A stretch of 64,000 nucleotides of DNA from Candidatus Rothia avicola (GTDB taxonomy: Bacteria; Actinomycetota; Actinomycetes; Actinomycetales; Micrococcaceae), in the NCBI GenBank assembly GCA_019115985.1, contig DXCN01000032.1:1-64000 (forward strand), given 5' to 3'. The translations under genes and the position numbers were made by a program. The notes beneath the pieces are model-generated. The model had not been told where the DNA came from. It ran no database searches and was given only the letters and a program-made list of their open reading frames with translations. Positions within the stretch are counted from its first letter, which is position 1, and each line of letters begins with the position of its first letter. Below, one piece after another: positions 43,465 through 52,531 of this stretch.

Positions 43465-44925
43465 ATGAGCACCAACGTTCCCCAGGTTGCAATCAACGAC
43501 ATCGGCAACGAAGAAGAATTCCTCGCGGCGGTCGACGCAACCATCAAGTACTTCAACGACGGCGATCTCGTTTCAGGCGAAGTTGTCAAGGTTGACCACG
43601 ACGAGGTACTGCTCGACATCGGCTACAAGACCGAAGGCGTCATCCCCTCACGTGAACTTTCCATCAAGCACGACGTAGATCCCGACGAAGTTGTTTCTGT
43701 TGGTGACACCGTTGAAGCTCTTGTCCTCACCAAGGAAGACAAGGAAGGCCGCCTGATTCTCTCCAAGAAGCGCGCACAGTACGAGCGCGCCTGGGGCGAC
43801 ATCGAGAAGGTCAAGGAAGAAGACGGCGTCGTTACCGGTACCGTCATCGAGGTCGTCAAGGGTGGTCTTATCCTCGACATCGGCCTGCGCGGCTTCCTTC
43901 CCGCCTCACTCGTCGAAATGCGTCGCGTCCGCGACCTGGCACCCTACATCGGCCAGGAAATCGAAGCCAAGATCATCGAGCTCGACAAGAACCGCAACAA
44001 CGTTGTTCTGTCACGCCGTGCATGGCTCGAGCAGACCCAGTCAGAGGTCCGCTCAACCTTCCTCAACCAGCTCGAAAAGGGCCAGGTTCGTACCGGCGTT
44101 GTCTCCTCCATCGTTAACTTCGGTGCCTTCGTTGACCTCGGCGGCGTTGACGGTCTCGTCCACGTATCCGAGCTCTCCTGGAAGCACATCGACCACCCCT
44201 CAGAGGTTGTCGAAGTTGGCGACGAAGTCACCGTTGAGGTCCTCCTCGTTGAGCACGACCGTGAGCGCGTCTCACTGTCACTGAAGGCTACCCAGGAAGA
44301 CCCCTGGCAGGCATTCGCTCGCACCCACGCACTGGGTCAGGTTGTACCCGGTAAGGTCACCAAGCTCGTACCCTTCGGCGCATTCGTCCGCGTTGAAGAC
44401 GGCATCGAAGGCCTCGTCCACATCTCCGAACTCGCCGTTCGCCACGTGGACCTGGCAGAGCAGGTTGTCTCCGTCGGTGACGAACTGTTCGTCAAGGTTA
44501 TCGACATCGACCTCGACCGTCGCCGCATCTCCCTGTCACTGAAGCAGGCCAACGAAGGTGTAGACCCCGAGTCCACCGAGTTCGACCCCGCTCTCTACGG
44601 CATGGCTGCAGAGTACGACGAAGAAGGCAACTACAAGTACCCCGAGGGTTTCGACCCCGAGACCAACGAATGGCTCGAAGGCTTCGAAGCCCAGCGTGCA
44701 GCATGGGAGCAGCAGTACGCTGACGCTCAGGCTCGCTGGGAAGCTCACAAGGTACAGGTTGCCAAGGCTCTCGAAGCCGACGCAGAAGCAGCAGCTGCTG
44801 CCCCCGCGTCCGCTCCCGCCGAGGCTGCACCCACCTCATACTCATCCGAGAAGCCTGCCGAAACCGGCACCCTGGCTTCCGATGAGGCACTGGCTGAGCT
44901 ACGCAAGAAGCTGACCGGTAACTAA
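43465..44925 (+). CDS. rpsA: 30S ribosomal protein S1
   Basis: RNA-binding ribosomal protein that helps recruit mRNA. The 486-residue product has four S1 domains (roughly residues 33-105, 120-187, 205-274 and 290-360). The third and fourth are the most regular: GVVSSIVNFGAFVDLGGVDG, GKVTKLVPFGAFVRVEDGIE and two LSLK endings. The C-terminal 120 residues are acidic and Ala/Glu-rich, normal for the actinobacterial form. Codon use is strongly biased as expected for a highly expressed gene. A strong terminator follows. Confidence 0.97.
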   Translation: MSTNVPQVAINDIGNEEEFLAAVDATIKYFNDGDLVSGEVVKVDHDEVLLDIGYKTEGVIPSRELSIKHDVDPDEVVSVGDTVEALVLTKEDKEGRLILSKKRAQYERAWGDIEKVKEEDGVVTGTVIEVVKGGLILDIGLRGFLPASLVEMRRVRDLAPYIGQEIEAKIIELDKNRNNVVLSRRAWLEQTQSEVRSTFLNQLEKGQVRTGVVSSIVNFGAFVDLGGVDGLVHVSELSWKHIDHPSEVVEVGDEVTVEVLLVEHDRERVSLSLKATQEDPWQAFARTHALGQVVPGKVTKLVPFGAFVRVEDGIEGLVHISELAVRHVDLAEQVVSVGDELFVKVIDIDLDRRRISLSLKQANEGVDPESTEFDPALYGMAAEYDEEGNYKYPEGFDPETNEWLEGFEAQRAAWEQQYADAQARWEAHKVQVAKALEADAEAAAAAPASAPAEAAPTSYSSEKPAETGTLASDEALAELRKKLTGN

Positions 44926-44948
44926 TTCTCGGAATTAGTCACAGCAGT

Positions 44949-44990
44949 CAAGGGCCTCTCCCACCCGAAGGTGGGAGGGGCCCTTGCTCT
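44949..44990 (+). terminator. Intrinsic terminator after rpsA
   Basis: Long arms CAAGGGCCTCTCCCACC and GGTGGGAGGGGCCCTTG around a CGAA tetraloop, then a T-rich tail. Confidence 0.9.
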
Positions 44991-45037
44991 TGCTTAAAGC
45001 AGCGGACGCCCCCCGGCAAGCGGGTGCCCCGCCTATA

Positions 45038-45081
45038 GTTCATACACAGGCTAGGGTTAGTTAACCTTGCGTTAACCTTTT
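45038..45081 (+). promoter_or_regulatory. PHO-box-like 11-bp direct repeats
   Basis: Units spaced exactly 11 bases apart: GTTCATACACA (45038), a degenerate unit (45049), GTTAACCTTGC (45060) and GTTAACCTTTT (45071). PhoP boxes in Actinobacteria are tandem 11-bp GTTCA-type repeats. The location 69 bases before a phosphate transporter fits PhoP control. Confidence 0.5.
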
Positions 45082-45149
45082 CCCCAGAGTATTAACAGGG
45101 CTCAAACTTTGCCTTAAGACCGTATGAACACAACCTCAAAGGGGGACTC

Positions 45150-46766
45150 GTGGATTCCAGCGCGAATTCGGGTTCACATCTCGCAACCCCCGCGTTGCAA
45201 CGAGACACCACCGACAAGTGGTGGCACCTCGCCTTCGGCGGCCTCATGGCTGTCTCACTGACACTCTTTACACTCTGGTCCCTCAACTACGTCGACCAGT
45301 CCGCCCACACCCTCGTCCTTATCGCAGCCGTCCTCCTGGCTCTTTTCATGGCCTTCAATATCGGCGGTAACGACGTAGCGAACTCTTTCGGAACCTCCGT
45401 GGGCGCGGGTACCCTGACCATCAAGCAGGCCCTGCTCATCGCGGCTGTCTTCGAGGTATCGGGTGCCGTGATTGCTGGCGGTTCGGTCACCGATACCGTG
45501 CGTTCAGGCATCGTCGACCTGGGTGCTATCGACCTGGATCCCATGCAGTTCGTCTACATCATGATGGCAGCCCTTCTGGGCGCAGCTATCTGGCTACTGG
45601 TTGCCACCAAGATGGGCTGGCCCGTCTCTACCACCCACTCCATCATCGGCGGTATCGTGGGTGCGGCCCTGACCATCGGCTTCACCACCGGCACCGGCGG
45701 CATGGACATGGTGCAGTGGAAGAAGATCGGCCAGATTGCAATTTCTTGGGTTCTGTCACCGCTCCTGGGCGCTCTGTTTGCCTGGGTTCTCTTTGGCTTC
45801 ATCAAGAAGTACATCCTGGGCTACAACGAGAAGGTCGATGCGGCCATGCTCGAAATCAAGAAGCATCAGGAAGAAGAGCGTGCAGCCCACACCCCGCACG
45901 ACGGCTTCCAGCGCATTACCGACCTGCAGCAGGACGCCTACTCCAACGCTATGCTGCGCAAGAAGAAGTTCAAGCTCAAGAAGCTTGACCCCGAGGCTCC
46001 TGAGAGCGAGTACTACCGCCAGGTGCACAAGCTTGACGTGAAGGCTAAACGTGCTGACTCTCACCGGGCACTTGAGGTCTATGTGCCTATCCTGGCTGCT
46101 TTCGGTGCGGCTCTGATTGCAGCCATGCTGCTCTTCAAGGGGCTAGATAACCTGGAGCTGGGCATCTCAACCATGGGTAACATCATGATTATGGTGATGG
46201 TTGCGGCTATCGCCTGGGTGAGTGTTTCAGTCTTCGCCCGCAGCCTGCAGAAGCAGGAACTCTCCCGCGCTACCTTTACCATCTTTGCCTGGTTGCAGGT
46301 CTTTACCGCAGCTGCCTTCGCCTTTAGCCACGGTGCCAACGACATCGCCAACGCTATCGGCCCCTTCGTGGCTATTCTCGATGTGCTCAAGACCGATGCC
46401 ATTGGCGACAAGGTCGTCGTGCCCATGCCCGCTCTGGTGACCTTCGGTATCGCCCTGATTGTGGGTCTATGGTTCGTGGGCCGTAACGTGATTGCTACCG
46501 TCGGTCACGGCCTGACTAAGATGCACCCCTCATCGGGCTTTGCTGCTGAGCTAGCCGCTGCCGGTGTGGTTATGGCTGCATCTGTTCTGGGTCTGCCTGT
46601 TTCGTCCACCCACACCCTGATCGGTGCGGTGCTGGGCGTTGGTATCGTCAACCGCTCAGCTAACTGGAAGCTCATGCGACCCATCGCCCTGGCCTGGATT
46701 ATCACCCTGCCCATCTCAGCCACTATCGGCTCGGTAGGTGTGCTGGCTATTTCAGCAATCTTCTAG
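45150..46766 (+). CDS. PiT-family inorganic phosphate transporter
   Basis: A low-affinity, ion-coupled inorganic phosphate (or metal-phosphate) carrier in the membrane. The 538-residue protein has the two PHO4 signature halves: FNIGGNDVANSFGTSVGAG near the N-terminus and SHGANDIANAIGPFVAI near the C-terminus. About ten membrane helices flank a large charged cytoplasmic loop (about residues 225-305, MLRKKKFKLKKLDPEAPESE). The GTG start follows AAAGGGGG. The tail overlaps the converging YigZ gene by a CTAG palindrome. The repeats at 45038 suggest phosphate regulation. Confidence 0.94.
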   Translation: MDSSANSGSHLATPALQRDTTDKWWHLAFGGLMAVSLTLFTLWSLNYVDQSAHTLVLIAAVLLALFMAFNIGGNDVANSFGTSVGAGTLTIKQALLIAAVFEVSGAVIAGGSVTDTVRSGIVDLGAIDLDPMQFVYIMMAALLGAAIWLLVATKMGWPVSTTHSIIGGIVGAALTIGFTTGTGGMDMVQWKKIGQIAISWVLSPLLGALFAWVLFGFIKKYILGYNEKVDAAMLEIKKHQEEERAAHTPHDGFQRITDLQQDAYSNAMLRKKKFKLKKLDPEAPESEYYRQVHKLDVKAKRADSHRALEVYVPILAAFGAALIAAMLLFKGLDNLELGISTMGNIMIMVMVAAIAWVSVSVFARSLQKQELSRATFTIFAWLQVFTAAAFAFSHGANDIANAIGPFVAILDVLKTDAIGDKVVVPMPALVTFGIALIVGLWFVGRNVIATVGHGLTKMHPSSGFAAELAAAGVVMAASVLGLPVSSTHTLIGAVLGVGIVNRSANWKLMRPIALAWIITLPISATIGSVGVLAISAIF

Positions 46767-47452
46767 GCTAAATCAACCCACTGGGTGTCACCCCACGAAA
46801 TGTGCCCTGTGCCGGCTGTCAGCTCGGCCAGGGCCGTTTCTGTTTGGGCGCGGGTTGCTGCGTCATCAAAAACACCCAGGGTAATGTGGGCGCCGCTGGC
46901 TGTGTAATCTGTACCCAGCACCGTGTAGCCCAGCGCGCGCAGGTCGTTCTCGAAGCGTCCGGCCTCGGCGTGTGAGGCGGTAACGGTTCCCAGTCGCAGG
47001 CGTTCGCGGGGCACCAGGGGAGCGGCGTCTAGGGTGGCGACCACCGCGTCCGTATAGGCGCGTACCAGCCCACCTGCACCCAGCTTGATGCCACCGAAAT
47101 AGCGCACCACCACAGCACAGATATCGGAGAGGTCGGTGGTTTCGCCCTTGTGCCCTTCGGTGCGGCGGGCCAGCAGGGCCTGGAGCATGGGGATACCCGC
47201 GGTGCCTGCGGGCTCGCCGTCGTCGTTGGAGCGCTGGGTCTGTCGGTCGGCCCCGAGAATAAAAGCAGAGCAGACATGGCGGGCATCATGGTAGGCCCTG
47301 CGCTTGGACTCAATAAAAGCACGGGCCTCTTCTTCAGTTTCCACGCGCTGAACATAGCCGATGAACTCACTGCGCTTGATTTCTAGCAGGTGCCGGGTCT
47401 CGGTGTGGGTGGCGAGCACGGTGTAGCGGTTGGCGCGGGTTTCATCAGTCAT
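46763..47452 (-). CDS. IMPACT/YigZ-family protein
   Basis: A 229-residue protein of the UPF0029/YigZ family, related to eukaryotic IMPACT. The N-terminal UPF0029 domain has FIGYVQRVETEEEARAFI, HDARHVCSAFILG, the DDGEPAGTAGIPML motif and VVRYFGGIKLGAGGLVRAY. A DUF1949-like C-terminal domain follows. Its exact role is unknown; links to translation control are inferred from IMPACT. The same frame remains open far upstream through the opposite strand of coaE, but ATG at 47452 starts the conserved domain. It converges with the PiT gene. Confidence 0.9.
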   Translation of the reverse strand: MTDETRANRYTVLATHTETRHLLEIKRSEFIGYVQRVETEEEARAFIESKRRAYHDARHVCSAFILGADRQTQRSNDDGEPAGTAGIPMLQALLARRTEGHKGETTDLSDICAVVVRYFGGIKLGAGGLVRAYTDAVVATLDAAPLVPRERLRLGTVTASHAEAGRFENDLRALGYTVLGTDYTASGAHITLGVFDDAATRAQTETALAELTAGTGHISWGDTQWVDLA

Positions 47453-47539
47453 GGTGTCTATTCTAGTGTGCGGTGGTCGCGACGCGTAGGCTGGTGGGAG
47501 CGGGTACCGTACCCGGTGCCCAGAGACGAAAGGACGCCT

Positions 47540-48157
47540 GTGGTTGCGAGAATTGGTCTGACCGGCGGTATTGGGTCGGGTAAGTCGACGGTGGCGACGA
47601 TGCTGGTGGAGTGCGGGGCTGTGCTGATTGATGCCGACGCTATCTCCCGTCAGCTGATGGAGCCGGGCCAGACGGTGTTGGCTGAGACCGTCCGCGCCTT
47701 TGGCGAGGGTATTTTGACTCCTACCGGTGAGCTTGACCGGGCTGCCCTGGCGTCGTTGGTCTTTGCGGACGAGTCTGCCCGTGCCCGTCTGAACGCCATC
47801 GTGCACCCGGCGGTGCGGGCTGAAGCCGCGCGGCAGCGCGAGGCGGCGGTGCAGAAGCTGGGGGAGGGCGCCGTCATCGTTGAGGATATCCCCCTGCTGG
47901 CCGAGACTGGCCAGGCGGCAGACTTTGAAGCGGTGATTGTGGTTGAGGCGCAGCACGAGGAGCGGCTGCGCCGCCTGGTTGAGGTGCGCGGCATGAGTGA
48001 GGCGGACGCCCGCGCCCGCATTGCTGCGCAGGCCAGTGACGAGCAACGCCGGGCCATTGCTACCTGGGTCATTGATAATTCGGGAAGTCTTGAGCGCACC
48101 GCTGCGCAGGTGCGCGAGGTCTTTACCAAAATCACAGCCGGTTCGTTCCATGAATAA
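47540..48157 (+). CDS. coaE: Dephospho-CoA kinase
   Basis: Last step of coenzyme A biosynthesis: phosphorylates the 3'-hydroxyl of dephospho-CoA. The 205-residue product has the P-loop GLTGGIGSGKST, DADAISRQLMEPG, the HPAVRAEAARQ motif and VEDIPLLAETG, all typical. GTG at 47540 follows GAAAGGACG; the frame extends further upstream but the P-loop should lie close to the N-terminus. The UPF0157 extension seen in mycobacterial CoaE is absent. The rpsA-coaE-uvrB neighbourhood is conserved. Confidence 0.94.
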   Translation: MVARIGLTGGIGSGKSTVATMLVECGAVLIDADAISRQLMEPGQTVLAETVRAFGEGILTPTGELDRAALASLVFADESARARLNAIVHPAVRAEAARQREAAVQKLGEGAVIVEDIPLLAETGQAADFEAVIVVEAQHEERLRRLVEVRGMSEADARARIAAQASDEQRRAIATWVIDNSGSLERTAAQVREVFTKITAGSFHE

Positions 48158-48387
48158 ATTTTTAGTAAGGAGTATTTGAACTTTTGGTCTAAAAAAGCCG
48201 GTTGTGACCAGCGAAAACAGGCGAGAACAAGGGGTTATATAAAAATCAAGTAGACTTACCTCTCCTGGAAAATAACCCCAAGCCCGCTTATCATTGATAC
48301 GTTGCCCAGAGACCGGGCAGCCGCTGTGCGGGCGGTGGATGCAAGGGGCCCGCACGGTTACACGCATACTTCCACCGGGATAATCCT
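48158..48387 (+). promoter_or_regulatory. Leader region of the BCCT transporter gene
   Basis: A 230-base gap with no ORF. GGGGTTAT (around 48230) and ATAACCCC (around 48273) form one hairpin; TGCCC/GGGCA and the 8-bp GTGCGGGC/GCCCGCAC stem (around 48327-48356) form others closer to the GTG start. No known riboswitch was recognised. Promoter elements are not clear. Confidence 0.4.
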
Positions 48388-50220
48388 GTGCTGAACAAGC
48401 TACACGACAGACTGGGGCTGCGAACCAACCCCGTCATTTTCTTCTCATCTGCACTCTTTATCATCGTCTTCACCCTGCTGATGATGGCCTTCCCAACGGC
48501 CATGTCAGACGGCATCGGCGTCATCTCCGACTTCATTATCACCTACCTGGGCTGGGTCTACACCCTGGGTATTGCCATCTTCTTTTTCTTCCTGATTTAC
48601 ATGGCAATGAGCCGCTTCGGCCGCGTCAAAATCGGTGATGACGACGCAGAGCCCGAGTACTCCGGCCTTGCCTGGTTCGGTATGCTCTTCGCAGCTGGTG
48701 TTGGTGCCGTCCTGCTCTTCTGGGGTGCGGCAGAGCCCATCACCCACTACGCCAACCCGCCCTACGACGGGGTAGAACCCCAGTCGGATCACGCAGCTCT
48801 CGAAGCGCTCGCCATTGCTAACTGGCACATTGGCCTGGGTGTCTGGATTATTCTCACTATTCCCGCCCTGGCTTTCGGTTACTTTACCTACAAGCGCAAG
48901 CTGCCCCCGCGCGTCTCATCCATCTTCCAGCCCCTGCTGGGCGAGCGCATCCACGGCCCTATCGGCAAGACCATCGACTCGGTTGCCATCGTCTCTACCG
49001 TCTTCGGTATTGCGGTCTCGGTGGGTCTGGGGGCCCTGCAGATTAACTCGGGTATGGGCATCATGTACGGTGTGCCCCTGGGCGGCTGGATTCAGGCTGC
49101 TATCGTTGCTGTGATTACCGCCGCCGGTATTACCTCGGTGCTGATGGGTATGGATAAGGGCGTTAAGCGTCTGTCCTACATCAACATTCTGCTGACTATT
49201 GCCCTGATGCTCTTTGTTCTGATGACCGGCGCAACTCGCTTCGTCACCCTGGGTACCATCGAGTCCGCTGGCTACTTCCTGCAGAAGCTACCCGTGATGA
49301 TGCTCTTCAACGACGCCTTTGCCGATACCGGCTGGATTGGCTCCTGGACGGTCTTCTACTGGGCATGGACCGTGACCTGGGCACCCTTCGTGGGCCTCTT
49401 TATTGCCAAGATTTCTCAGGGCCGCACCATCCGTCAGTTTGTTGTCGGCGTGCTGGCTGCCCCCACCACCTTCACCCTGGTGTGGGTTGGTGTCTTTGGC
49501 CTGAGCGCCTTCAATATCGAGCGCAATGAAAACGGCACCCTGGTGCAGACTGTGGTGGGAGAAGGCGATATTCCTGCTGCCCTCTTCGAGTTCCTGGGCC
49601 ACTTCCCGCTCTACCAGCTGGTAGCTGCGGTGACCCTCGTGGTGATTACCATCTTCTTCATCACCTCCATTGACTCCGCAGCCCTGGTGATGGACGCGAT
49701 TGCTAATGGCCATGAGGACCCGGCTCCCAAGAAGCAGGGTATTTTCTGGGCTGCCTCCATCGGCCTTGTATCGGCCTCCATCCTGGTGGCTGCCGGTGAT
49801 AACGGCCTAACAGCCCTGCAAAACGTTATTATCGTCATTGGTTTCCCGGTCTGGCTCATTGGCTTCATGCAGATGTGGATGCTGGTGCGCGCCCTGCGCG
49901 AGGACGCCGGTGAGCTGCCTCCCATGCGCACCCGCCAGTGGAAGCAGGTTATCCCCATCGAGGAATACCACCGCCGCGCTCAGGAGGACTTCTCATCCAT
50001 TGACGAAGTCACTATCCGCCCCGAGTACGAGCTGGGTACCGAACCCGAGTTTGAGGGTCTGGTTCCCAACACCGGTCAGATTCCTGTGGTGACAGCCGAA
50101 GATATTGCTGAGGACGCCGCCGCAAAGAAGGCTGCCTCCAAGTCGGCTGAAGAGCAGGGCACCCATACCGCTGTGGTAACCGGAGACCTGCCCGCTACCG
50201 ACATCGACCCGACAAAGTAA
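48388..50220 (+). CDS. BCCT-family compatible-solute transporter
   Basis: Takes up betaine, carnitine, choline or a similar trimethylammonium compound, coupled to sodium or protons, chiefly for osmoprotection. The 610-residue protein has about twelve membrane helices. The family signature is GSWTVFYWAWTVTWAPFVGL, followed by ISQGRTIRQFVVGV; LAWFGMLFAAGVGAVLLFWG and ITSIDSAALVMD are further conserved blocks. The long charged C-terminal tail (last 100 residues) is of the kind that senses osmotic stress in BetP. The specific substrate is not determined. A strong terminator follows. Confidence 0.93.
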   Translation: MLNKLHDRLGLRTNPVIFFSSALFIIVFTLLMMAFPTAMSDGIGVISDFIITYLGWVYTLGIAIFFFFLIYMAMSRFGRVKIGDDDAEPEYSGLAWFGMLFAAGVGAVLLFWGAAEPITHYANPPYDGVEPQSDHAALEALAIANWHIGLGVWIILTIPALAFGYFTYKRKLPPRVSSIFQPLLGERIHGPIGKTIDSVAIVSTVFGIAVSVGLGALQINSGMGIMYGVPLGGWIQAAIVAVITAAGITSVLMGMDKGVKRLSYINILLTIALMLFVLMTGATRFVTLGTIESAGYFLQKLPVMMLFNDAFADTGWIGSWTVFYWAWTVTWAPFVGLFIAKISQGRTIRQFVVGVLAAPTTFTLVWVGVFGLSAFNIERNENGTLVQTVVGEGDIPAALFEFLGHFPLYQLVAAVTLVVITIFFITSIDSAALVMDAIANGHEDPAPKKQGIFWAASIGLVSASILVAAGDNGLTALQNVIIVIGFPVWLIGFMQMWMLVRALREDAGELPPMRTRQWKQVIPIEEYHRRAQEDFSSIDEVTIRPEYELGTEPEFEGLVPNTGQIPVVTAEDIAEDAAAKKAASKSAEEQGTHTAVVTGDLPATDIDPTK

Positions 50221-50242
50221 GGTTTGAGCGGTTGCTTGTTAG

Positions 50243-50289
50243 CCCCCGATGAAACTAGTACATATGTTCTAGTTTTGTCGGGGGTTTTT
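50243..50289 (+). terminator. Intrinsic terminator after the BCCT gene
   Basis: Arms CCCCCGATGAAACTAG and CTAGTTTTGTCGGGGG with a 10-base loop, followed by TTTTT. Confidence 0.92.
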
Positions 50290-50305
50290 CGGTAGGGTAG
50301 AGGGC

Positions 50306-52450
50306 ATGAGCCTTGCCCAAGAAATTAACCGCGTCGTTGCACCTTTTGAAGTTGTCTCTGAGTATCAGCCGGCTGGCGACCAGCCCAAGGCAATCGCGGA
50401 GCTGACCGAACGCGTCCAGAACGGTGAAAAAGACATCGTGCTCATGGGTGCCACCGGTACTGGTAAATCTGCAACGTCTGCCTGGCTCATTGAGGCCGTC
50501 CAGCGCCCCACCCTGGTCATGGTGCAAAACAAGACCCTGGCTGCCCAGCTGGCCAACGAACTGCGCGAGCTGCTACCCAACAATGCTGTTGAGTACTTCG
50601 TTTCCTATTACGACTACTACCAGCCCGAAGCCTACGTGCCTCAGACCGATACCTTCATCGAAAAAGACTCCTCCATCAACGAAGAAGTCGAACGCCTGCG
50701 TCACTCCGCCACCAACTCCCTGCTGACCCGCCGCGACGTCGTGGTGGTTGCTACCGTCTCCTGCATCTACGGCCTGGGCACCCCCGAAGAATACGTTGCC
50801 CAGATGGTGACCCTGCGCCAGGGCGAAGAAATCGACCGGGACGAGCTGCTGCGCCGCTTCGTCTCCATGCAGTATGCCCGCAACGACCTAGACTTCCACC
50901 GCGGCACCTTCCGCGTCCGTGGCGATACCGTCGAAATCATCCCCATGTACGAAGAAAACGCGATTCGTATCGAGTTCTTCGGCGACGAAATCGAAGCTAT
51001 CTACACTCTGCACCCGCTCACCGGCGACGTCATCCGCGAAGAAACCGAAATGTACGTCTTCCCGGCCTCTCACTACGTCGCCGGTGCCGAACGCATGGCC
51101 CGAGCCATTACGTCCATCGAGGACGAGCTACGCGACCGCCTGCAGGAGCTGGAGTCCCAGAACAAACTGGTTGAAGCCCAGCGCCTGCGCATGCGCACCC
51201 AGTATGACCTTGAGATGATGGAGCAGATGGGCTTCTGCAACGGCATCGAAAACTACTCTAGCCACATCGACGGGCGTGCTCGCGGCACAGCCCCGCACTG
51301 TCTGCTGGATTACTTCCCCGATGACTTCCTGCTCATCGTCGACGAATCCCATGTGACCATTCCCCAGATTGGGGCCATGTTTGAGGGCGATATGAGCCGC
51401 AAGCGTACCCTGGTTGAGCACGGCTTCCGCCTGCCCTCGGCCATGGATAACCGCCCCCTCAAATGGGAGGAATTCCTCGACCGTATCGGCCAGACCGTCT
51501 ACCTCTCAGCTACCCCCGGTAAGTACGAGCTGGCCCAGGCCGACGGGGTAGTGGAGCAGATTATTCGCCCCACCGGCCTGGTCGACCCCGAAATCGTGGT
51601 CAAGCCAACCGAGGGGCAGATTGACGACCTGCTCGAAGAGATCCGTCTGCGGGTAGAGCGTGACGAACGCGTACTGGTCACGACCCTAACCAAGCGTATG
51701 GCTGAGGACCTCACCGACTACCTGCTGGAACACGGGGTTAAGGTGCAGTACCTGCACTCCGACGTTGATACCCTGCGCCGCGTGGAGCTGCTTAGCGAGC
51801 TGCGCCAGGGCGTCTTCGACGTGCTGGTGGGCATCAACCTGCTGCGTGAGGGCCTAGACCTGCCCGAGGTCTCCCTGGTTGCCATTTTGGACGCTGACAA
51901 GCAGGGCTTCTTGCGCTCCACCACTTCCCTGATCCAGACCATCGGCCGAGCCGCCCGTAACGTGGGCGGTCAGGTGCACATGTACGCCGATAAAATCACC
52001 GACTCCATGCGCACCGCTATCGACGAAACCAACCGCCGCCGCGAGATCCAGCAGGCCTACAACCGCGAGCACGGCATCGACCCCCAGCCCCTGCGCAAGA
52101 AAATTGCCGATATTACCGATGCCCTGGCCCGCGAGTCAGAAGACACCGCAGAGCTCCTTGCCGCCCGCAAGGGTGCCTCGGGCAAGCTGGCTCCGACCAA
52201 GAAGGGAACCAAGTATGCGGCGACCAGCCCCGAAGCCGAAGAGCTCTTCAAGAAGGCAGAAGCCCGGGTGCGCCAGGACGGCCTTGCGGCAGCTCCCGCC
52301 GAAGACCTACTGGGTCTGATCGAAGAGATGCACGCCCAGATGATACAGGCCGCCGAGGAGCTTAAGTTCGAGCTGGCGGGTCGCCTGCGCGATGAAATTG
52401 CCGACTTGAAGAAGGAACTACGCGCTATGCAGGAAGCCGGGCATGCCTAA
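50306..52450 (+). CDS. uvrB: Excinuclease ABC subunit B
   Basis: DNA-damage-recognition helicase of nucleotide excision repair, loaded by UvrA and recruiting UvrC. The 714-residue protein has Walker [14 protein letters not shown], the beta-hairpin region [20 protein letters not shown] with its YY and FIEKDSSIN motifs, [13 protein letters not shown] (Walker B) and SATPGKYE. The helicase C-terminal motifs include QTIGRAARN, and the UVR domain at the end (about 675-710) binds UvrC. uvrA and uvrC are not in the window. The start codon follows GGTAGAGGGC. Confidence 0.97.
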   Translation: MSLAQEINRVVAPFEVVSEYQPAGDQPKAIAELTERVQNGEKDIVLMGATGTGKSATSAWLIEAVQRPTLVMVQNKTLAAQLANELRELLPNNAVEYFVSYYDYYQPEAYVPQTDTFIEKDSSINEEVERLRHSATNSLLTRRDVVVVATVSCIYGLGTPEEYVAQMVTLRQGEEIDRDELLRRFVSMQYARNDLDFHRGTFRVRGDTVEIIPMYEENAIRIEFFGDEIEAIYTLHPLTGDVIREETEMYVFPASHYVAGAERMARAITSIEDELRDRLQELESQNKLVEAQRLRMRTQYDLEMMEQMGFCNGIENYSSHIDGRARGTAPHCLLDYFPDDFLLIVDESHVTIPQIGAMFEGDMSRKRTLVEHGFRLPSAMDNRPLKWEEFLDRIGQTVYLSATPGKYELAQADGVVEQIIRPTGLVDPEIVVKPTEGQIDDLLEEIRLRVERDERVLVTTLTKRMAEDLTDYLLEHGVKVQYLHSDVDTLRRVELLSELRQGVFDVLVGINLLREGLDLPEVSLVAILDADKQGFLRSTTSLIQTIGRAARNVGGQVHMYADKITDSMRTAIDETNRRREIQQAYNREHGIDPQPLRKKIADITDALARESEDTAELLAARKGASGKLAPTKKGTKYAATSPEAEELFKKAEARVRQDGLAAAPAEDLLGLIEEMHAQMIQAAEELKFELAGRLRDEIADLKKELRAMQEAGHA

Positions 52451-52531
52451 ACCCCCGGGGAGGTCTTTAGAAGCTCGCGGCCTTAGTGTAGACTGGTGCA
52501 GTTTGCGTCAGAACCACTATATGGAGCCTCT

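Noticed and set aside
47453..48367. N-terminal extension of the YigZ gene frame through coaE and beyond
   Set aside because: The conserved UPF0029 domain begins at 47452; the extension is antisense to coaE and runs into an intergenic region.
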